A stretch of DNA of 64,000 nucleotides, from assembly GCA_017410365.1 (NCBI GenBank), contig JAFQQY010000032.1, positions 45,719 to 109,718 of the forward strand. Direction: 5' to 3'. A program made the translations under genes and the position numbers. Shown here piece by piece: positions 7,600-18,370 of this stretch (the first letter of the stretch is position 1; each line of letters opens with the position of its first letter). The notes beneath the pieces were generated by a model. That model worked only from the letters and a program-made list of their open reading frames with translations, ran no database searches and was not told where the DNA came from. The stretch is from Prevotella sp. Lineage in GTDB: Bacteria; Bacteroidota; Bacteroidia; Bacteroidales; Bacteroidaceae.

Positions 7600-9411
7600 T
7601 TATTTAAATGGCAGATACCAGTTCTGTTCTACTGAGAGGTCCTTAACAGGATTGTTCTTCTCGAGTTTCTTAGAGAACCAGAGGCTACCGAAGTTTGTTC
7701 CGTAAAGACCAGCACGGTTCTTATTGCGAGCCATACGTGTCAAGTTACCGAAACGGTCGCCTTCGAATGCCATTTCAAGAGCATACTCATCGCTAAGCAA
7801 ATCTTCAATAGCGTTGATTGTATCTTCCTTGGTTGTACCTACAGCAGCGCCATACTGCTCTGCAATCTCTTTCATCTTCAAACCAACGATGGTATCAAGC
7901 TGATAAGGAGACATGCCTGGGAAGTAGCCCTGACCGTTATGATCACAAACGACACCAGCACCTGTAGCATGAACACCTGCAGACAATACAGGCAGACGTT
8001 CAAGGTTTGCCTCGCTCAGCAATGGGTAGGTTGTTGTAAGCAATGTTTTTGTCTCTTCTCTGAGGTAAGGAGCATAGTCAAGCACATTCTTGCTCATACC
8101 ATCCTTCAGGATAGCAAATGCAGCATCGTAATAGCCCATGCGGTTGAATGCCTCAGCAAGACGTAGCCAGATGGTTGTGTTACGATAAAGAATGATATTA
8201 CCCTGATTGTACTTGTTCATCCAAACCTTAAGAGAGTCATCACCTACGCCTTGACGTGTAATATTTGAAAGACGATTGTCGCCGAGATTAGCAATGCTGA
8301 CTGTTCTGTGGTCAATATCTGTATCTACAAGGTAGAAGTAATCTGTAGAATCAGACAATGTTACATAATAGTCAGAAGGCTGCAACTGTACATCATCAGC
8401 CATTGGGCACTGATTAGCATTGTCAACAGCATAGTAGTCATAACCGAATGCGAAAGGAACGATAGTTGTTGTACCTTTCAGACGGTTAACTGCCATTGGA
8501 ATATATGAAATCAAGTCGCCATTACCGCCGTCAATACCGAATATTGCAGTCCATGACAAACCAGATCCCAGTAACCCACCGAAATAATCAGATGGTCTTT
8601 CATCGAAATTAAGAGCGCGTGATGATACAACATAATATTTGTCTTGGACTGGCTTTATCTTTGTGAGATACTCAGTATAATAATGTGCCGCGTTCTGATA
8701 ATCGCCTGTCTCAAGATACAACTCACCAAGAACAACATCAACAGGAATAAAAATCTGCTTTGTTGTAATCTTCTTGGCCTGTCCCCAGTTAGTTGAACCG
8801 ATATCATAGTTAAGTCCTGTATGAGGAACCTGATAACCAGAATACTGAGCAAGGTCTGGAGCCAATGCTGCAACAATCTCATTGATGCCGTACTCTGGGA
8901 AGTTGCCACCGTCAATCTGACTTATCTTTGTCAATGGTTCTGTGAAGAATGGAACCTTTCCATAGTTCTTAGCCAACTGCAAGTAAGCCCATGCACGGAA
9001 GGCCTTAACTGCTGCATACTCATTCATGACAACTGCTGTAGCACCTGTAAGAAGTGTTGTATCGCGGTAAGCGATATAATAGTTACAGTTGTTTATCACG
9101 CGATAGTAAACGTAAGCACTGTCATACTTGTTTGCCGTTGTGGCAGAGAAATTAGCCAATTCGCGAAGATTCTTGTCTGTTGCTGTTGTTGTAGCAACCA
9201 AGTCACCGCGCATTTCTCCCTGGAACACATACTGGTCAGCAAGCTGCTGCATAGCCTGAGCAATACCGAAAGCATAGAATATAGAGTCGGTCTTCTGATT
9301 AAGTTCCGGCTCAAACATCTGGCGTGAACTTTCTGTCTCAAGCATGTCTGAACAGCTGGTAACTGAGCCTAAGCCCAGTACCGCTGCTATTGATATTATA
9401 ATCTTTTTCAT
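7600..9411 (-). CDS. SusD/RagB-family lipoprotein (second pair)
   Basis: A 603-residue SusD-like glycan-binding lipoprotein: N-terminal signal with lipobox SVTSC (Cys20), followed by the helical TPR-like scaffold. Diagnostic stretches are YYRVINNCNYYIAYRDT, AVKAFRAWAYLQLAKNYG with KVPFFTEPL, and the C-terminal ALEMAFEGDRFGNLTRMAR followed by a tryptophan- and proline-containing end. SusD proteins cap the SusC channel and bind the oligosaccharide. It starts 9 bp after its SusC partner and is the last gene of the seven-gene operon. It is somewhat longer than the usual 500-560 residues. Confidence 0.92.
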   Translation of the reverse strand: MKKIIISIAAVLGLGSVTSCSDMLETESSRQMFEPELNQKTDSIFYAFGIAQAMQQLADQYVFQGEMRGDLVATTTATDKNLRELANFSATTANKYDSAYVYYRVINNCNYYIAYRDTTLLTGATAVVMNEYAAVKAFRAWAYLQLAKNYGKVPFFTEPLTKISQIDGGNFPEYGINEIVAALAPDLAQYSGYQVPHTGLNYDIGSTNWGQAKKITTKQIFIPVDVVLGELYLETGDYQNAAHYYTEYLTKIKPVQDKYYVVSSRALNFDERPSDYFGGLLGSGLSWTAIFGIDGGNGDLISYIPMAVNRLKGTTTIVPFAFGYDYYAVDNANQCPMADDVQLQPSDYYVTLSDSTDYFYLVDTDIDHRTVSIANLGDNRLSNITRQGVGDDSLKVWMNKYNQGNIILYRNTTIWLRLAEAFNRMGYYDAAFAILKDGMSKNVLDYAPYLREETKTLLTTTYPLLSEANLERLPVLSAGVHATGAGVVCDHNGQGYFPGMSPYQLDTIVGLKMKEIAEQYGAAVGTTKEDTINAIEDLLSDEYALEMAFEGDRFGNLTRMARNKNRAGLYGTNFGSLWFSKKLEKNNPVKDLSVEQNWYLPFK

Positions 9412-9420
9412 ACTTCTTGC

Positions 9421-12400
9421 TTATAAATTAATCTTAACACCTAATGTGAATGAACGTCCCTGAGCAAGGTTGCCACAGTCGATACCCTGATAGTAAACAC
9501 CATTGCCGATGCTGAATTCTGGGTCGCTGCCAAGATACTTGGTCAGAGTAACAAGGTTCTGTGCCTCAGCCCAGATTGTCAAGCCCTGGAGCCATGTCCA
9601 TGTACCTGGAACAGGAACTTGGTATGAGAGGTTCACAGTCTTCAGACGCAGATAGCTGCCATCTTCAATCCAGCGATCGCTGAAACGGTTGTTGCCCATT
9701 GGGTCGCCAAAGATAGCTCGTGGCAGTTCTGCCTGATGACCATCATAACGCCAGTGGTTAACAGATGCCACCTGCTGGTTGTAGAATGTACTACCAGAGT
9801 TGAGGATTGAGCGCTGATAGTTGAATACATCATTGCCGAGGCTATAATTGAAGCCGAGGCTAAGAGTAAGATGCTTCCAGTTTACCTTAGCGAAGATGTT
9901 ACCATAGATGTCTGGGTTAGGATCACCTATAACGGTACGGTCGTCTTCAGCTATCTTACCATCCTGGTTCATATCGAGGAAGTGTACATCACCAGCTACG
10001 AAGTTCTGCTTGTTGCCTGATGCATCTTCCATATAGAGATAGTCGTTGTTGCCTGCAGCCTTAGCCTCTGCATCGGTTGAGAACACACCGTCTGTCTTGT
10101 AACCATAGAACAATCCTACTGGGTTGCCTACAGATGTAAGCATGTCGGCACCATAGATAGAGGTGATGAACTCACCGTCAGGAAGCTTTGTAACTTCGTT
10201 CTTGTAGTGACCGGCAGATGCTCCGACCTCAACTCTCCAGTCCTTAGACACAACTGGCTTGGCTGTTACGGTTACTTCATAACCAGTGTTCTTCAACTCG
10301 CCACCATTGCACCAGTAGTTGTTGATACCACCGATTGGGTTAGAGAAGCTCTTCAGAGTAAGAAGGTCTTTTGTATTGTGGATAAAGTAGTCGAAGTTAA
10401 CACCGAGACGGTTGTTGAGGAAGTATGCCTGCAAACCGAAGTTCAACTTCTGTGTTGACTCCCACTTAATCTTATCGTTACCAATGTTAGTAAGCTGTGC
10501 ACCCATCAGGGTTCCGTTGTACTTAACGGCTGTAAAACTTGTACGGGCAGCATAGTTGCTGATGTCGTCGTTACCGCTCAGGTCGAAACCGGCGTTCAGA
10601 CGCAGATAGTCGATACCTGCATTCTTTGGGAACCACTTTTCGTTGCTCATCAACCAACCGAGCTGTACGCTTGGGAAGATAGCCCACTTAACGCCACAGA
10701 AATCGAGACCATCGGCATTCTCACCGAAACGGCTGTTAGACTCAGCCATAAGAGAAACAGTTGCAAAATAACGGTTCATGTAGTTATAATCTACATTTCC
10801 GTACCACTGCAATGTCTTCCATACATCGTTTACACCCTTGATGTCCTGATAGCCAGAACCAGCAGACAAAGCTGGGTTCTTGTCGTTTGTAACACCTGTA
10901 TATTCTGTTGACAGGTCACTGTTGTCGTATGAGAAGTAGTTGTAGCGGAATCCTGCGTATGCAGCCAAGCCATGCTTGCCATACTGATGATTCCAGTCGA
11001 GTTGCAAGTTACCTACGAAGTTGGTCTCCTTAGCGAACATAGACATAACCTTACTTGTTACAGTACCCAACTCATCGATAGCGAAAGGAGGAACACCCTC
11101 GTAAGGACGATAGTAGCGTTGTGCATTACGGTTAAGCATGTAGCTTACAAGTCCGCTCAGGCTCAGGCTCTTGTTGAACTCATACTTAGGAGCAAGAAGA
11201 ACGTTGAACAATGTGTTCTCAGCCTTATTCTTGTTGTCGCCGTTAGCATTCTCAAGGATAGCAACAGGGTTGGCAAGAGCATATCTGTCATCATTATGAA
11301 TCTGATAGAAGATATCATCGTAGTTGCTCAAGAGGCTTGTAAATCCGCCAACGAGCTTGTTGTACTGATATGGGCTTACTATAGGAGCCTTAATCAGAGC
11401 CAATGCTGTTGGTGATGTGATGGTAGAAGCAGAAAGGTTCGGACCGAAACCATCGTCAAACACCTCGTTGTTGGTTCTTGAGATAGACATATCAAAACGT
11501 GTTGACAGCTCGTCTGTAATGGTAATGTCAGTGTTGAAACGAACATTCATACGGTTGAAGCTTGTCTTCTCAACTGTACCCTGTGCATCCATATAACCTA
11601 CAGAAAGGTTATACATACCAACGTCGTCACCACCCTGCACGTTAATGCTATAGTTCTGTGTGAGTCCCTCAGTATAAACATGGTCGCTCCAATCTGTATT
11701 ATTATGATATACATTATAATAATAGTAGTTAGGGTCGTCGTTGAGGAAACGGAACTGGATGTCGCGCTTCTGGATATCCTCGATAGTACCGAGAATCTCG
11801 GTTGCGTATGTGCGATACTGGGTAGCATCCATCATTGTAGGCAACTGCGGTATCATGCTTACACCTACTGAGATGTTGGCATCGATACGTGTAGCCATAC
11901 TGTGACCACGCTTTGTTTCGATAAGGATAACACCGTTTGCACCACGAGCACCGTAGAGGGCTGTTGCATTCTTCAACACCTTAACAGAAGCGATGTCGTC
12001 TGGTGAGATGTTAGCAAGGATATTGCTGAACTGACCATGATGCAGTGAGCTGCGGTTGCGCTGCATATCCATCTCCACACCGTCAACGACAATCAGTGGC
12101 TGTGCATTAGATGTGATTGAGTTAAGACCACGGATGAACATTGAAGCACCGCCGTCTGCTACTCCTGAACGCATAATGCTGCGAACATCGGCACCAATCT
12201 TATTACCAATCTCGCCATCGATGGTTGCAGCTGATTGAGTAGCATCAAAACTGTTCTCTGCTGTTATTGTTGTACCAGTGCCATACATAGCGCCAAACTT
12301 GTCGCTAAGCATCTTGATGGTAACAAACTGGTCTTCCTGATCAGAGTTGATAGCCACCTGCTGCGACATGAACTCTGGAGCAAACACATAGAGAGATGTG

Positions 12401-12705
12401 GCGAATGTAGGCACCTTGATGGTGAACTCACCCTTCTCGTTTGTCATAGCTGTATAGCGCTGATGACCTAAAGCCTGCAACTGGATACCTGCTAGAGGTG
12501 TCTTTGATGCTTGATCAAGAACAACACCCTTAACAGTCATTGTTGGATATTGTGGAGCCTTCTGGCGCTTGACTTGCTTAACCTTCTCCTCTGCTCCATC
12601 TGCATCTTGAGCGAGAACAGGAGCAGCACAAAGTCCCAGTGCAAGGGCACATATTGCGAATCTGAGATTCGGCAATTGTATTTTATTCTTTATAGTGCTC
12701 ATCAT
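9421..12705 (-). CDS. SusC-like TonB-dependent outer-membrane transporter (second pair)
   Basis: A 1094-residue SusC/RagA-type protein. It has a signal peptide (to about 32, VLAQD), a carboxypeptidase-regulatory-like domain about 56-135 (VKGVVLDQASKTPLAGIQL), a TonB plug about 150-270 with the SusC signatures MFIRGLNSI, PLIVVDGVEM and ALYGARGANGVILIETKRG, then the beta-barrel ending FTLGVKINL. It imports oligosaccharides too large for porins, using TonB energy, together with the SusD encoded 9 bp downstream. It begins 2 bp after the FAS1 gene stop, so it is probably translated with it. A short basic stretch before the first domain (KVKQVKRQK) is an oddity. Confidence 0.93.
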   Translation of the reverse strand: MMSTIKNKIQLPNLRFAICALALGLCAAPVLAQDADGAEEKVKQVKRQKAPQYPTMTVKGVVLDQASKTPLAGIQLQALGHQRYTAMTNEKGEFTIKVPTFATSLYVFAPEFMSQQVAINSDQEDQFVTIKMLSDKFGAMYGTGTTITAENSFDATQSAATIDGEIGNKIGADVRSIMRSGVADGGASMFIRGLNSITSNAQPLIVVDGVEMDMQRNRSSLHHGQFSNILANISPDDIASVKVLKNATALYGARGANGVILIETKRGHSMATRIDANISVGVSMIPQLPTMMDATQYRTYATEILGTIEDIQKRDIQFRFLNDDPNYYYYNVYHNNTDWSDHVYTEGLTQNYSINVQGGDDVGMYNLSVGYMDAQGTVEKTSFNRMNVRFNTDITITDELSTRFDMSISRTNNEVFDDGFGPNLSASTITSPTALALIKAPIVSPYQYNKLVGGFTSLLSNYDDIFYQIHNDDRYALANPVAILENANGDNKNKAENTLFNVLLAPKYEFNKSLSLSGLVSYMLNRNAQRYYRPYEGVPPFAIDELGTVTSKVMSMFAKETNFVGNLQLDWNHQYGKHGLAAYAGFRYNYFSYDNSDLSTEYTGVTNDKNPALSAGSGYQDIKGVNDVWKTLQWYGNVDYNYMNRYFATVSLMAESNSRFGENADGLDFCGVKWAIFPSVQLGWLMSNEKWFPKNAGIDYLRLNAGFDLSGNDDISNYAARTSFTAVKYNGTLMGAQLTNIGNDKIKWESTQKLNFGLQAYFLNNRLGVNFDYFIHNTKDLLTLKSFSNPIGGINNYWCNGGELKNTGYEVTVTAKPVVSKDWRVEVGASAGHYKNEVTKLPDGEFITSIYGADMLTSVGNPVGLFYGYKTDGVFSTDAEAKAAGNNDYLYMEDASGNKQNFVAGDVHFLDMNQDGKIAEDDRTVIGDPNPDIYGNIFAKVNWKHLTLSLGFNYSLGNDVFNYQRSILNSGSTFYNQQVASVNHWRYDGHQAELPRAIFGDPMGNNRFSDRWIEDGSYLRLKTVNLSYQVPVPGTWTWLQGLTIWAEAQNLVTLTKYLGSDPEFSIGNGVYYQGIDCGNLAQGRSFTLGVKINL

Positions 12706-12707
12706 AA

Positions 12708-14456
12708 TTACTTCTGATTTTCTTCAAACTCTGCAAGTTCTACTGGTTTCATAATAATAGCTGCTATACGCAACGCACGTGTATATGTGTTCAGCAATGT
12801 TGCATTGAACACACTCATCGGAGATGAAATCTTGATGTCTGGTGCCATCATCTTGTTTCCAATCTGTGGAAGTCCTGCGTATGCTACAGGGAATGTGAAC
12901 TCACCGATAAACATTGTGTCAACCTTAGAGGTATCGTTAACGAACGGAACCTGCTTGCTTGGGTTGTTGTGCAAGAGGTCGCTGCTAAAGTTATACTTAG
13001 CAAGCTTACCGTCTGCCTTACAATAGTTCAGTGTGAAGTTCACCTGGTTAGGACGATTGTCCTCGCCTATAATAGAACCAGGAACAAACACTACATAGAA
13101 CTTATACTTTGTTGACAATACACCTGGCAGGAACACATGAAGCTCAGGTTTTGTACGCGCACCTGACGGTTCGATATTTGAGAATCTGAACTCACCGCCT
13201 TGCTCTGTGAAATCACCCCATTTGTTTACCCAAGCATCTTTAGTAAACTGTATATTTATATTTCTTGCAGAACCTGCAGCAGTGATAAGGCCTGCGTAAC
13301 CAAGAGGGTTGATACGTCTCTCTGGAGCAAATGTTTCCCAAGAATAGAATGCGAGACTATCAACAAGACGCACCCATCCGTTACTCATCTTCAAAGGCTC
13401 GCCAATTGTCTGTCCGAGAATGTCACCTGGATTAGAAAGCTTCGTTCTTGTTGTTGAGCGGATAGAGTCTGTTGCTGTAGCCTCTCTACCTGTAACAATC
13501 CACTGGTTATACCAGTTATTGTTGCTATACACAAGGTCATTAACGATAAAAAGCTTTGTGATAGAGTCGCTCAGCATCGCATTGTCAATGTCACCAGTGT
13601 TGATTGTTGGAATCTTTGAACTACTCTGAGTTGCTGTCAAATCCTGAACAGTGGTATTCTTAATGAAATTGTAGTATGGTTTGATGCGGTTATAAGCGCT
13701 CTCCCATGCCTTGTCTGTAGGAACAATGAATGTATAAGAACTGTCCTCATGCTGCAAGTCTGCATTAAGATGGAACATATCAAGCAGTGAGTTCTCTACA
13801 ATCATCACTGAGTCAACGTATGTCTGCAAACCGTTCACCATAGGTCCCTTAACACTATTTTCCTCGTCAAGCATGCTCAACTCATACTTATTGAAGTAAT
13901 CTCTAAGCATAGTATATTCCTGAGAACCTGTGATAAAATCATAGATATTATCATAGAACATAGCAGCTCCGTGGAGTGTATGAATGATACCGTTAGTGCT
14001 TGGCAGGTTTGCCTGATCCAACTTAACATCTGCGTATGTAATGACACCGCCAAGACCTGTAAAATTGTAAGTCTTTCTATTCAATGTATAGATACGGTTT
14101 GTCACATCGCCTGATATTGGATGGTTATAGTCTGCAATATGATTATAAACAAACTGCTTCAGCAACGCTGCCTCGTCAAGATTCTCAAACTGAGACTTGT
14201 CGAATGTACCGTTCAATGGTGCCCATACAGTGTAGTAGTGTGAGCCTTGCAGTTCATCGTCAAAGCCAGCCTTCTCAACCAGTTCTTTGAAATCACTCAG
14301 GTTGGGATTCTGCTTTATATTCTCCCACAATGACAGATTACCAGTTGCTTCAGGATTCATCTGAGCCTCGTTGTAATCATCGAAGTCGGAGCAAGATGTG
14401 GCAGTCAGCATACCGGCTGCCATCATCATTATTCCAATATATTTAAATCGTTTCAT
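12708..14456 (-). CDS. Fasciclin-domain lipoprotein, probable surface glycan-binding protein
   Basis: A 582-residue lipoprotein with lipobox TATSC (Cys22). Residues about 40-165 form a FAS1 domain (NLSDFKELVEKAGF, HYYTVWAPLNGTF, GIIHTLHGAAM), and about 170-330 a second, more divergent one (YTFIVPTDKAWES). The remaining 250 residues look beta-rich and are unassigned. FAS1 modules mediate adhesion or ligand binding. In Bacteroidota loci such lipoproteins occupy the place of SusE/F-type surface binding proteins, which is the role inferred here. It lies between another FAS1 gene (17 bp gap) and SusC (2 bp gap). Confidence 0.8.
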   Translation of the reverse strand: MKRFKYIGIMMMAAGMLTATSCSDFDDYNEAQMNPEATGNLSLWENIKQNPNLSDFKELVEKAGFDDELQGSHYYTVWAPLNGTFDKSQFENLDEAALLKQFVYNHIADYNHPISGDVTNRIYTLNRKTYNFTGLGGVITYADVKLDQANLPSTNGIIHTLHGAAMFYDNIYDFITGSQEYTMLRDYFNKYELSMLDEENSVKGPMVNGLQTYVDSVMIVENSLLDMFHLNADLQHEDSSYTFIVPTDKAWESAYNRIKPYYNFIKNTTVQDLTATQSSSKIPTINTGDIDNAMLSDSITKLFIVNDLVYSNNNWYNQWIVTGREATATDSIRSTTRTKLSNPGDILGQTIGEPLKMSNGWVRLVDSLAFYSWETFAPERRINPLGYAGLITAAGSARNINIQFTKDAWVNKWGDFTEQGGEFRFSNIEPSGARTKPELHVFLPGVLSTKYKFYVVFVPGSIIGEDNRPNQVNFTLNYCKADGKLAKYNFSSDLLHNNPSKQVPFVNDTSKVDTMFIGEFTFPVAYAGLPQIGNKMMAPDIKISSPMSVFNATLLNTYTRALRIAAIIMKPVELAEFEENQK

Positions 14457-14473
14457 ATTCGATAGTTTACTTT

Positions 14474-16642
14474 TTAATACCAGTCTTCTGAATACATGTC
14501 ATTATTAACGACACTCATTGGAACCAACTCAACATAGTCGAGCTGCCACTTCTTGTTGATGTCACCATCAGGAAGCACGTTCTTAATACGCAACCAGTAA
14601 TTGTCACTCTGCTTGAAGTTACGAGTATCAAGGATACGACGCAAAGCAACGTTACCGTAAGATGAACCACGAAGGTTAGCATCCTGATTGTCCCATCCAC
14701 GCTCCGGGTGACTTGTATAGCTCATAGGGCCACGCAAGTAACCACGGTTACGCATAGCCTCATCAGTTGCAACGCCAAGGTCTGGTTCCTCATACCATAC
14801 AGTCCAACCGATACGTGGGTCAGTCTCATCGATAGTTACGTCGAGAGGGATGCTCAAGGCCTGCATGTCTGCCAAAGAACTTGATGTACCAAGATAGAAC
14901 TGCATGAAACCACCGTGCCCCATTGGAGAGTAAAGCAGACGGAGTTCGTAGATTCCAGATGGAACAGGAAGCAACTTCACAGCAAGGTCATACTTACCCC
15001 ATCCTTGGAATGCGTCTGCCTGATAAGCATTATAATAGCCCTTGATGTTATAGCGCAACAGCGAACCTTCACTATAGCACTGAACACCATCGAAGAACTG
15101 CTTAGGGAATGCTACACGCGAACCGCTACCACCTGAGTTCAATGCAGAAACTTCACTGCTCAACATATAGCGGAAACCGTTGTTGATGAACTCTGGCAAC
15201 ATTGTTGTTGCATCGAAGCGCATACGCTCGTTAAGTACTCCGTTTGGCACCTGCTCGTTATAAACAAGGATGTCATTGATTCTGTGAACATAACCATTAT
15301 AAGCAATAATGTCTGTTACATTGTCACGCTCAATTCTAACACCCTGATAAATCAGCTGATGGTTGTTGATACCCATTGTAGCCAAAGAGTCTGTAAGAGT
15401 GTTGAATGTCTGGTATCTGTTGATATAGAGGAACTTCTGACCGAATGGTTTCCATATCTTCAGAATTGTCTGAGGCAACATTGTCTCATAGTAGTCGTAT
15501 TGGTCTGCATTGTTTGCATAGTTCCAGCAGCTTGTTGCTACACTTACACCAGTCTTGTTCTCGAACAGCAACTGGTCCTTAGCCATACCTGCATAGAGGA
15601 TATGGTATGAAACGAACATATTCAACGCATTGTTACGGTTGTGGTAGTCATTACCTGTACTTACAGACTTAACGTATGTCTGCTGGTCACTGTTCCAGAG
15701 ACCCTTCTCAGCTAGATTGTCATACCAACCTGCAGCACCGCCATATACATTATTGGCGTATGCAACGAGTTGTTCTTCTGTTGTGATACCTTTAGAAGCA
15801 AGAACAGCATCAGTCTCTGCAAAGATTGTATATGCAACCTTACATTCCTCTGGCCAATAAAGTTCTTCACCACCAGTATCACGACAGTCACCGTTCAAAT
15901 CGTCAAGAGTATATTTAACGCCCTTGGTTGTCTTGGTGATAGAGTCGCAAAGACCTGTAACCTCGAGTGCCCAACTGAAGAGCTTGAACTCTTCCTGACG
16001 CTCAAGTTCATCTGCCAAAAGACGTGTTGAACGAGGAGCCACCTTATCCATAATATGAACAAGACCATTCTCCACGATATTGTCTTCGCTTGTTACACGA
16101 GCAACATCATTCAGTACGGTATAACCTAAAGAGTCAACCTTAGATGTAAGCGGACGACCAAGCATTGTAGATATTGTAGCACCAGAACCTCCCATCTCTA
16201 CAATACTGTAAAGACCGTTAGAAAGATGATAGCGTGCGATATCGTTACACAAACTGTCAGTAAGCCATTCCAGTTCTACATGCTGACCTTCTGCCAGTAC
16301 ACCATGGTCTTCCATACCATTGCGTGGATTACCTGCCTCTACTGATTCCGGGTCACGATACAGACTGTCAATATATTCCTGTACACCGTCGTTAGTCGGA
16401 GCATAGCATGTATATTGTCCGTAAGACATCATCATGCGGTCTAAGCCAACACGGGTAAGGATATAGTCGAAAGAAGTAAGCGTACTGTCTTTCTTGATAA
16501 ACGAGCCGATGGTCTCGTTGGTAGCAGTATAACGGTTTGACTCGTCTGGCTCAGGGTTGCAGGCAACCATTCCAATGATTGCCACAGCCGCAACACCCAT
16601 AGACAAGCGTCCTGTTAACTTCTTTAATATATTATTTTTCAT
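14474..16642 (-). CDS. Fasciclin-domain lipoprotein, 722 residues
   Basis: The lipobox is MVAC (Cys28) after a rather long signal peptide. A first FAS1 domain spans about 45-200 (TSFDYILTRVGLDRMM, YTCYAPTNDGV, NGLVHIMDKV). A second spans about 205-460 (FSWALEVTGLCDSI, YTIFAETDAV, NGYVHRINDILVYN) with a long insertion. The C-terminal 250 residues are beta-rich, with YELRLLYSPMGHGGFMQFY, and may be a carbohydrate-binding jelly-roll (inference). Gaps of 17 bp separate it from the genes on both sides. Probably exposed on the cell surface as part of the glycan-capture complex. Confidence 0.8.
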   Translation of the reverse strand: MKNNILKKLTGRLSMGVAAVAIIGMVACNPEPDESNRYTATNETIGSFIKKDSTLTSFDYILTRVGLDRMMMSYGQYTCYAPTNDGVQEYIDSLYRDPESVEAGNPRNGMEDHGVLAEGQHVELEWLTDSLCNDIARYHLSNGLYSIVEMGGSGATISTMLGRPLTSKVDSLGYTVLNDVARVTSEDNIVENGLVHIMDKVAPRSTRLLADELERQEEFKLFSWALEVTGLCDSITKTTKGVKYTLDDLNGDCRDTGGEELYWPEECKVAYTIFAETDAVLASKGITTEEQLVAYANNVYGGAAGWYDNLAEKGLWNSDQQTYVKSVSTGNDYHNRNNALNMFVSYHILYAGMAKDQLLFENKTGVSVATSCWNYANNADQYDYYETMLPQTILKIWKPFGQKFLYINRYQTFNTLTDSLATMGINNHQLIYQGVRIERDNVTDIIAYNGYVHRINDILVYNEQVPNGVLNERMRFDATTMLPEFINNGFRYMLSSEVSALNSGGSGSRVAFPKQFFDGVQCYSEGSLLRYNIKGYYNAYQADAFQGWGKYDLAVKLLPVPSGIYELRLLYSPMGHGGFMQFYLGTSSSLADMQALSIPLDVTIDETDPRIGWTVWYEEPDLGVATDEAMRNRGYLRGPMSYTSHPERGWDNQDANLRGSSYGNVALRRILDTRNFKQSDNYWLRIKNVLPDGDINKKWQLDYVELVPMSVVNNDMYSEDWY

Positions 16643-16659
16643 TTCTAATCCTCCTTTGT

Positions 16660-18351
16660 TTAATCATTTTGTGTAAATTGATCGTTGTCGCTATAAGCAG
16701 GATTCTGCTTCAACCAGTCGCAGACATCAGTATCAGTACGAGGTATCGGCATATACAGGTTAGCCTCAGAACGCATCTTAGCCTTACGAGCTGCTGCACC
16801 TTCTGTATATTTACGTCCAATAAGGTCAAGCATAGCATTGTGGTTCTTTGGCAGTGGTGTGCCTGCTGCTTCCATATCAGCAAGAGTTGTTGTATAGTCA
16901 ACACCCTCTACATGACGGTAGTTATAGCGGAGCAGGTCATACCAGCGCTTGCCTTCGAAACAAAGTTCACGCAAACGCTCTGCAAGAATCAGTTCTTCCA
17001 TACGCTGAACATCGGCGTATGTATTCCACTTCAACGAGTCTGACTTAGCTGCATCATCGTATGAACGGTTATTTACATACTGTACAATATTGAATGCACT
17101 GCGAAGAATTGGGTCTGCCTTGTCTGCTGCCAACTGTGTCATAGCCTCTGCCTTCATAAGCATGATGTCTGTCAAGCGATAGATAATAAAGTTCTGACGG
17201 AAATTTCCATACTGTCTTGCTTCACGCGCAATACCCTTAGTTGGCAGTGCAGTATACATGTTCTGACCTATCATCTTGCGTACATCAAACGAAGCAGCAC
17301 CAGAACCGACATCAAATGTGTTCATCCAATAACGGAAGTCATTGCCTGATGCATAAACATTAGATGTACCAGTTGCACCAAAAATTGAAGATGCTTGCAA
17401 ATAACCTGTAGTAGAGTTGTTGTCCTTATATTTAAAATAATATGAACAAAGACCTGAGTTGTTGCCTGATTGCAGCTCAAAGATACTTTCTTCAGAGTTC
17501 ATGTTGATGAAAATTTCGTTATAAGCTTCACCTGCATCATACAAAGGATACTCCTTTACAACTGTCTCCATTGGGCCTTGAACGTGGTTAGCACGTTTTG
17601 ACTCAATCACCTTGTCGCAATATTCAACGCACTTCTTGTAGTCTTCTGGATTGTGCATTACAGAAGCACGCCACAGATAGATGTCGGCAAGAATCGAGTG
17701 GATGGCTTCCTTGTTAATCCAACCCACACGCTGCCATCCGCTTGCTGCCGCAGAAAGGGCATTCTTCTCTGCCTCTTCAAGGTCAGCAATACAGTTGACA
17801 AGCACAGAGTCTGGCGACAATTGTCTGATAGTCATATCCTGACTGCTATTCATATAAGCAGTAGTAGTATATGGAACATCACGGAAGGTACGAACCAGAT
17901 AGAAATAGCAAAGGGCACGCAAAGCCAACATCTGAGAACGGTCTGTCTCATAGTCACCGTTTGTATAATTAGGGTCGATAGACATTACAGGCTCTGCTTT
18001 CTGAAGCACGATATTACAGTTGTTGATAACCGAATATATAGGTGCCCATGCCGAAAAAGCGTTGGTTGTCTCAATGTTAACCTCCTCTATTTCGAGAAGA
18101 GAGTTACGAGTTCCATCGTTAATATTGCTTACCAAAAGCAGCTCGTCAGAACGGAAACCACCCCAAACAATGAGTTTAGAAATGACATCAGCTCCAGTCA
18201 TCTTTGAGTATGCGCCGTTCACCATCATCGACACATCTGACTTAGACTGCCAGAAGTCCTCGTCAACGGTCTTATCGTCTGGCAGAAGCACGGTGTCAAC
18301 GCACGATGCCATCATCAGACCGCCCAATAATATTGAAATATATTTTTTCAT
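16660..18351 (-). CDS. SusD/RagB-family lipoprotein (first pair)
   Basis: A 563-residue SusD-like protein with lipobox MMASC (Cys17) and the early KSDVSMMVNGAY motif. Internal helices are WAPIYSVINNCNIVLQKA and LALRALCYFYLVRTF followed by RDVPYTT. The C-terminal part has ELILAERLRELCFEGKRW, all typical of the family. It starts 19 bp after the SusC stop and would bind oligosaccharide over that transporter. A different subtype from the SusD at 7600-9411, so the two pairs are not a recent duplication. Confidence 0.93.
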   Translation of the reverse strand: MKKYISILLGGLMMASCVDTVLLPDDKTVDEDFWQSKSDVSMMVNGAYSKMTGADVISKLIVWGGFRSDELLLVSNINDGTRNSLLEIEEVNIETTNAFSAWAPIYSVINNCNIVLQKAEPVMSIDPNYTNGDYETDRSQMLALRALCYFYLVRTFRDVPYTTTAYMNSSQDMTIRQLSPDSVLVNCIADLEEAEKNALSAAASGWQRVGWINKEAIHSILADIYLWRASVMHNPEDYKKCVEYCDKVIESKRANHVQGPMETVVKEYPLYDAGEAYNEIFINMNSEESIFELQSGNNSGLCSYYFKYKDNNSTTGYLQASSIFGATGTSNVYASGNDFRYWMNTFDVGSGAASFDVRKMIGQNMYTALPTKGIAREARQYGNFRQNFIIYRLTDIMLMKAEAMTQLAADKADPILRSAFNIVQYVNNRSYDDAAKSDSLKWNTYADVQRMEELILAERLRELCFEGKRWYDLLRYNYRHVEGVDYTTTLADMEAAGTPLPKNHNAMLDLIGRKYTEGAAARKAKMRSEANLYMPIPRTDTDVCDWLKQNPAYSDNDQFTQND

Positions 18352-18370
18352 TGTCTTATACTATATTATA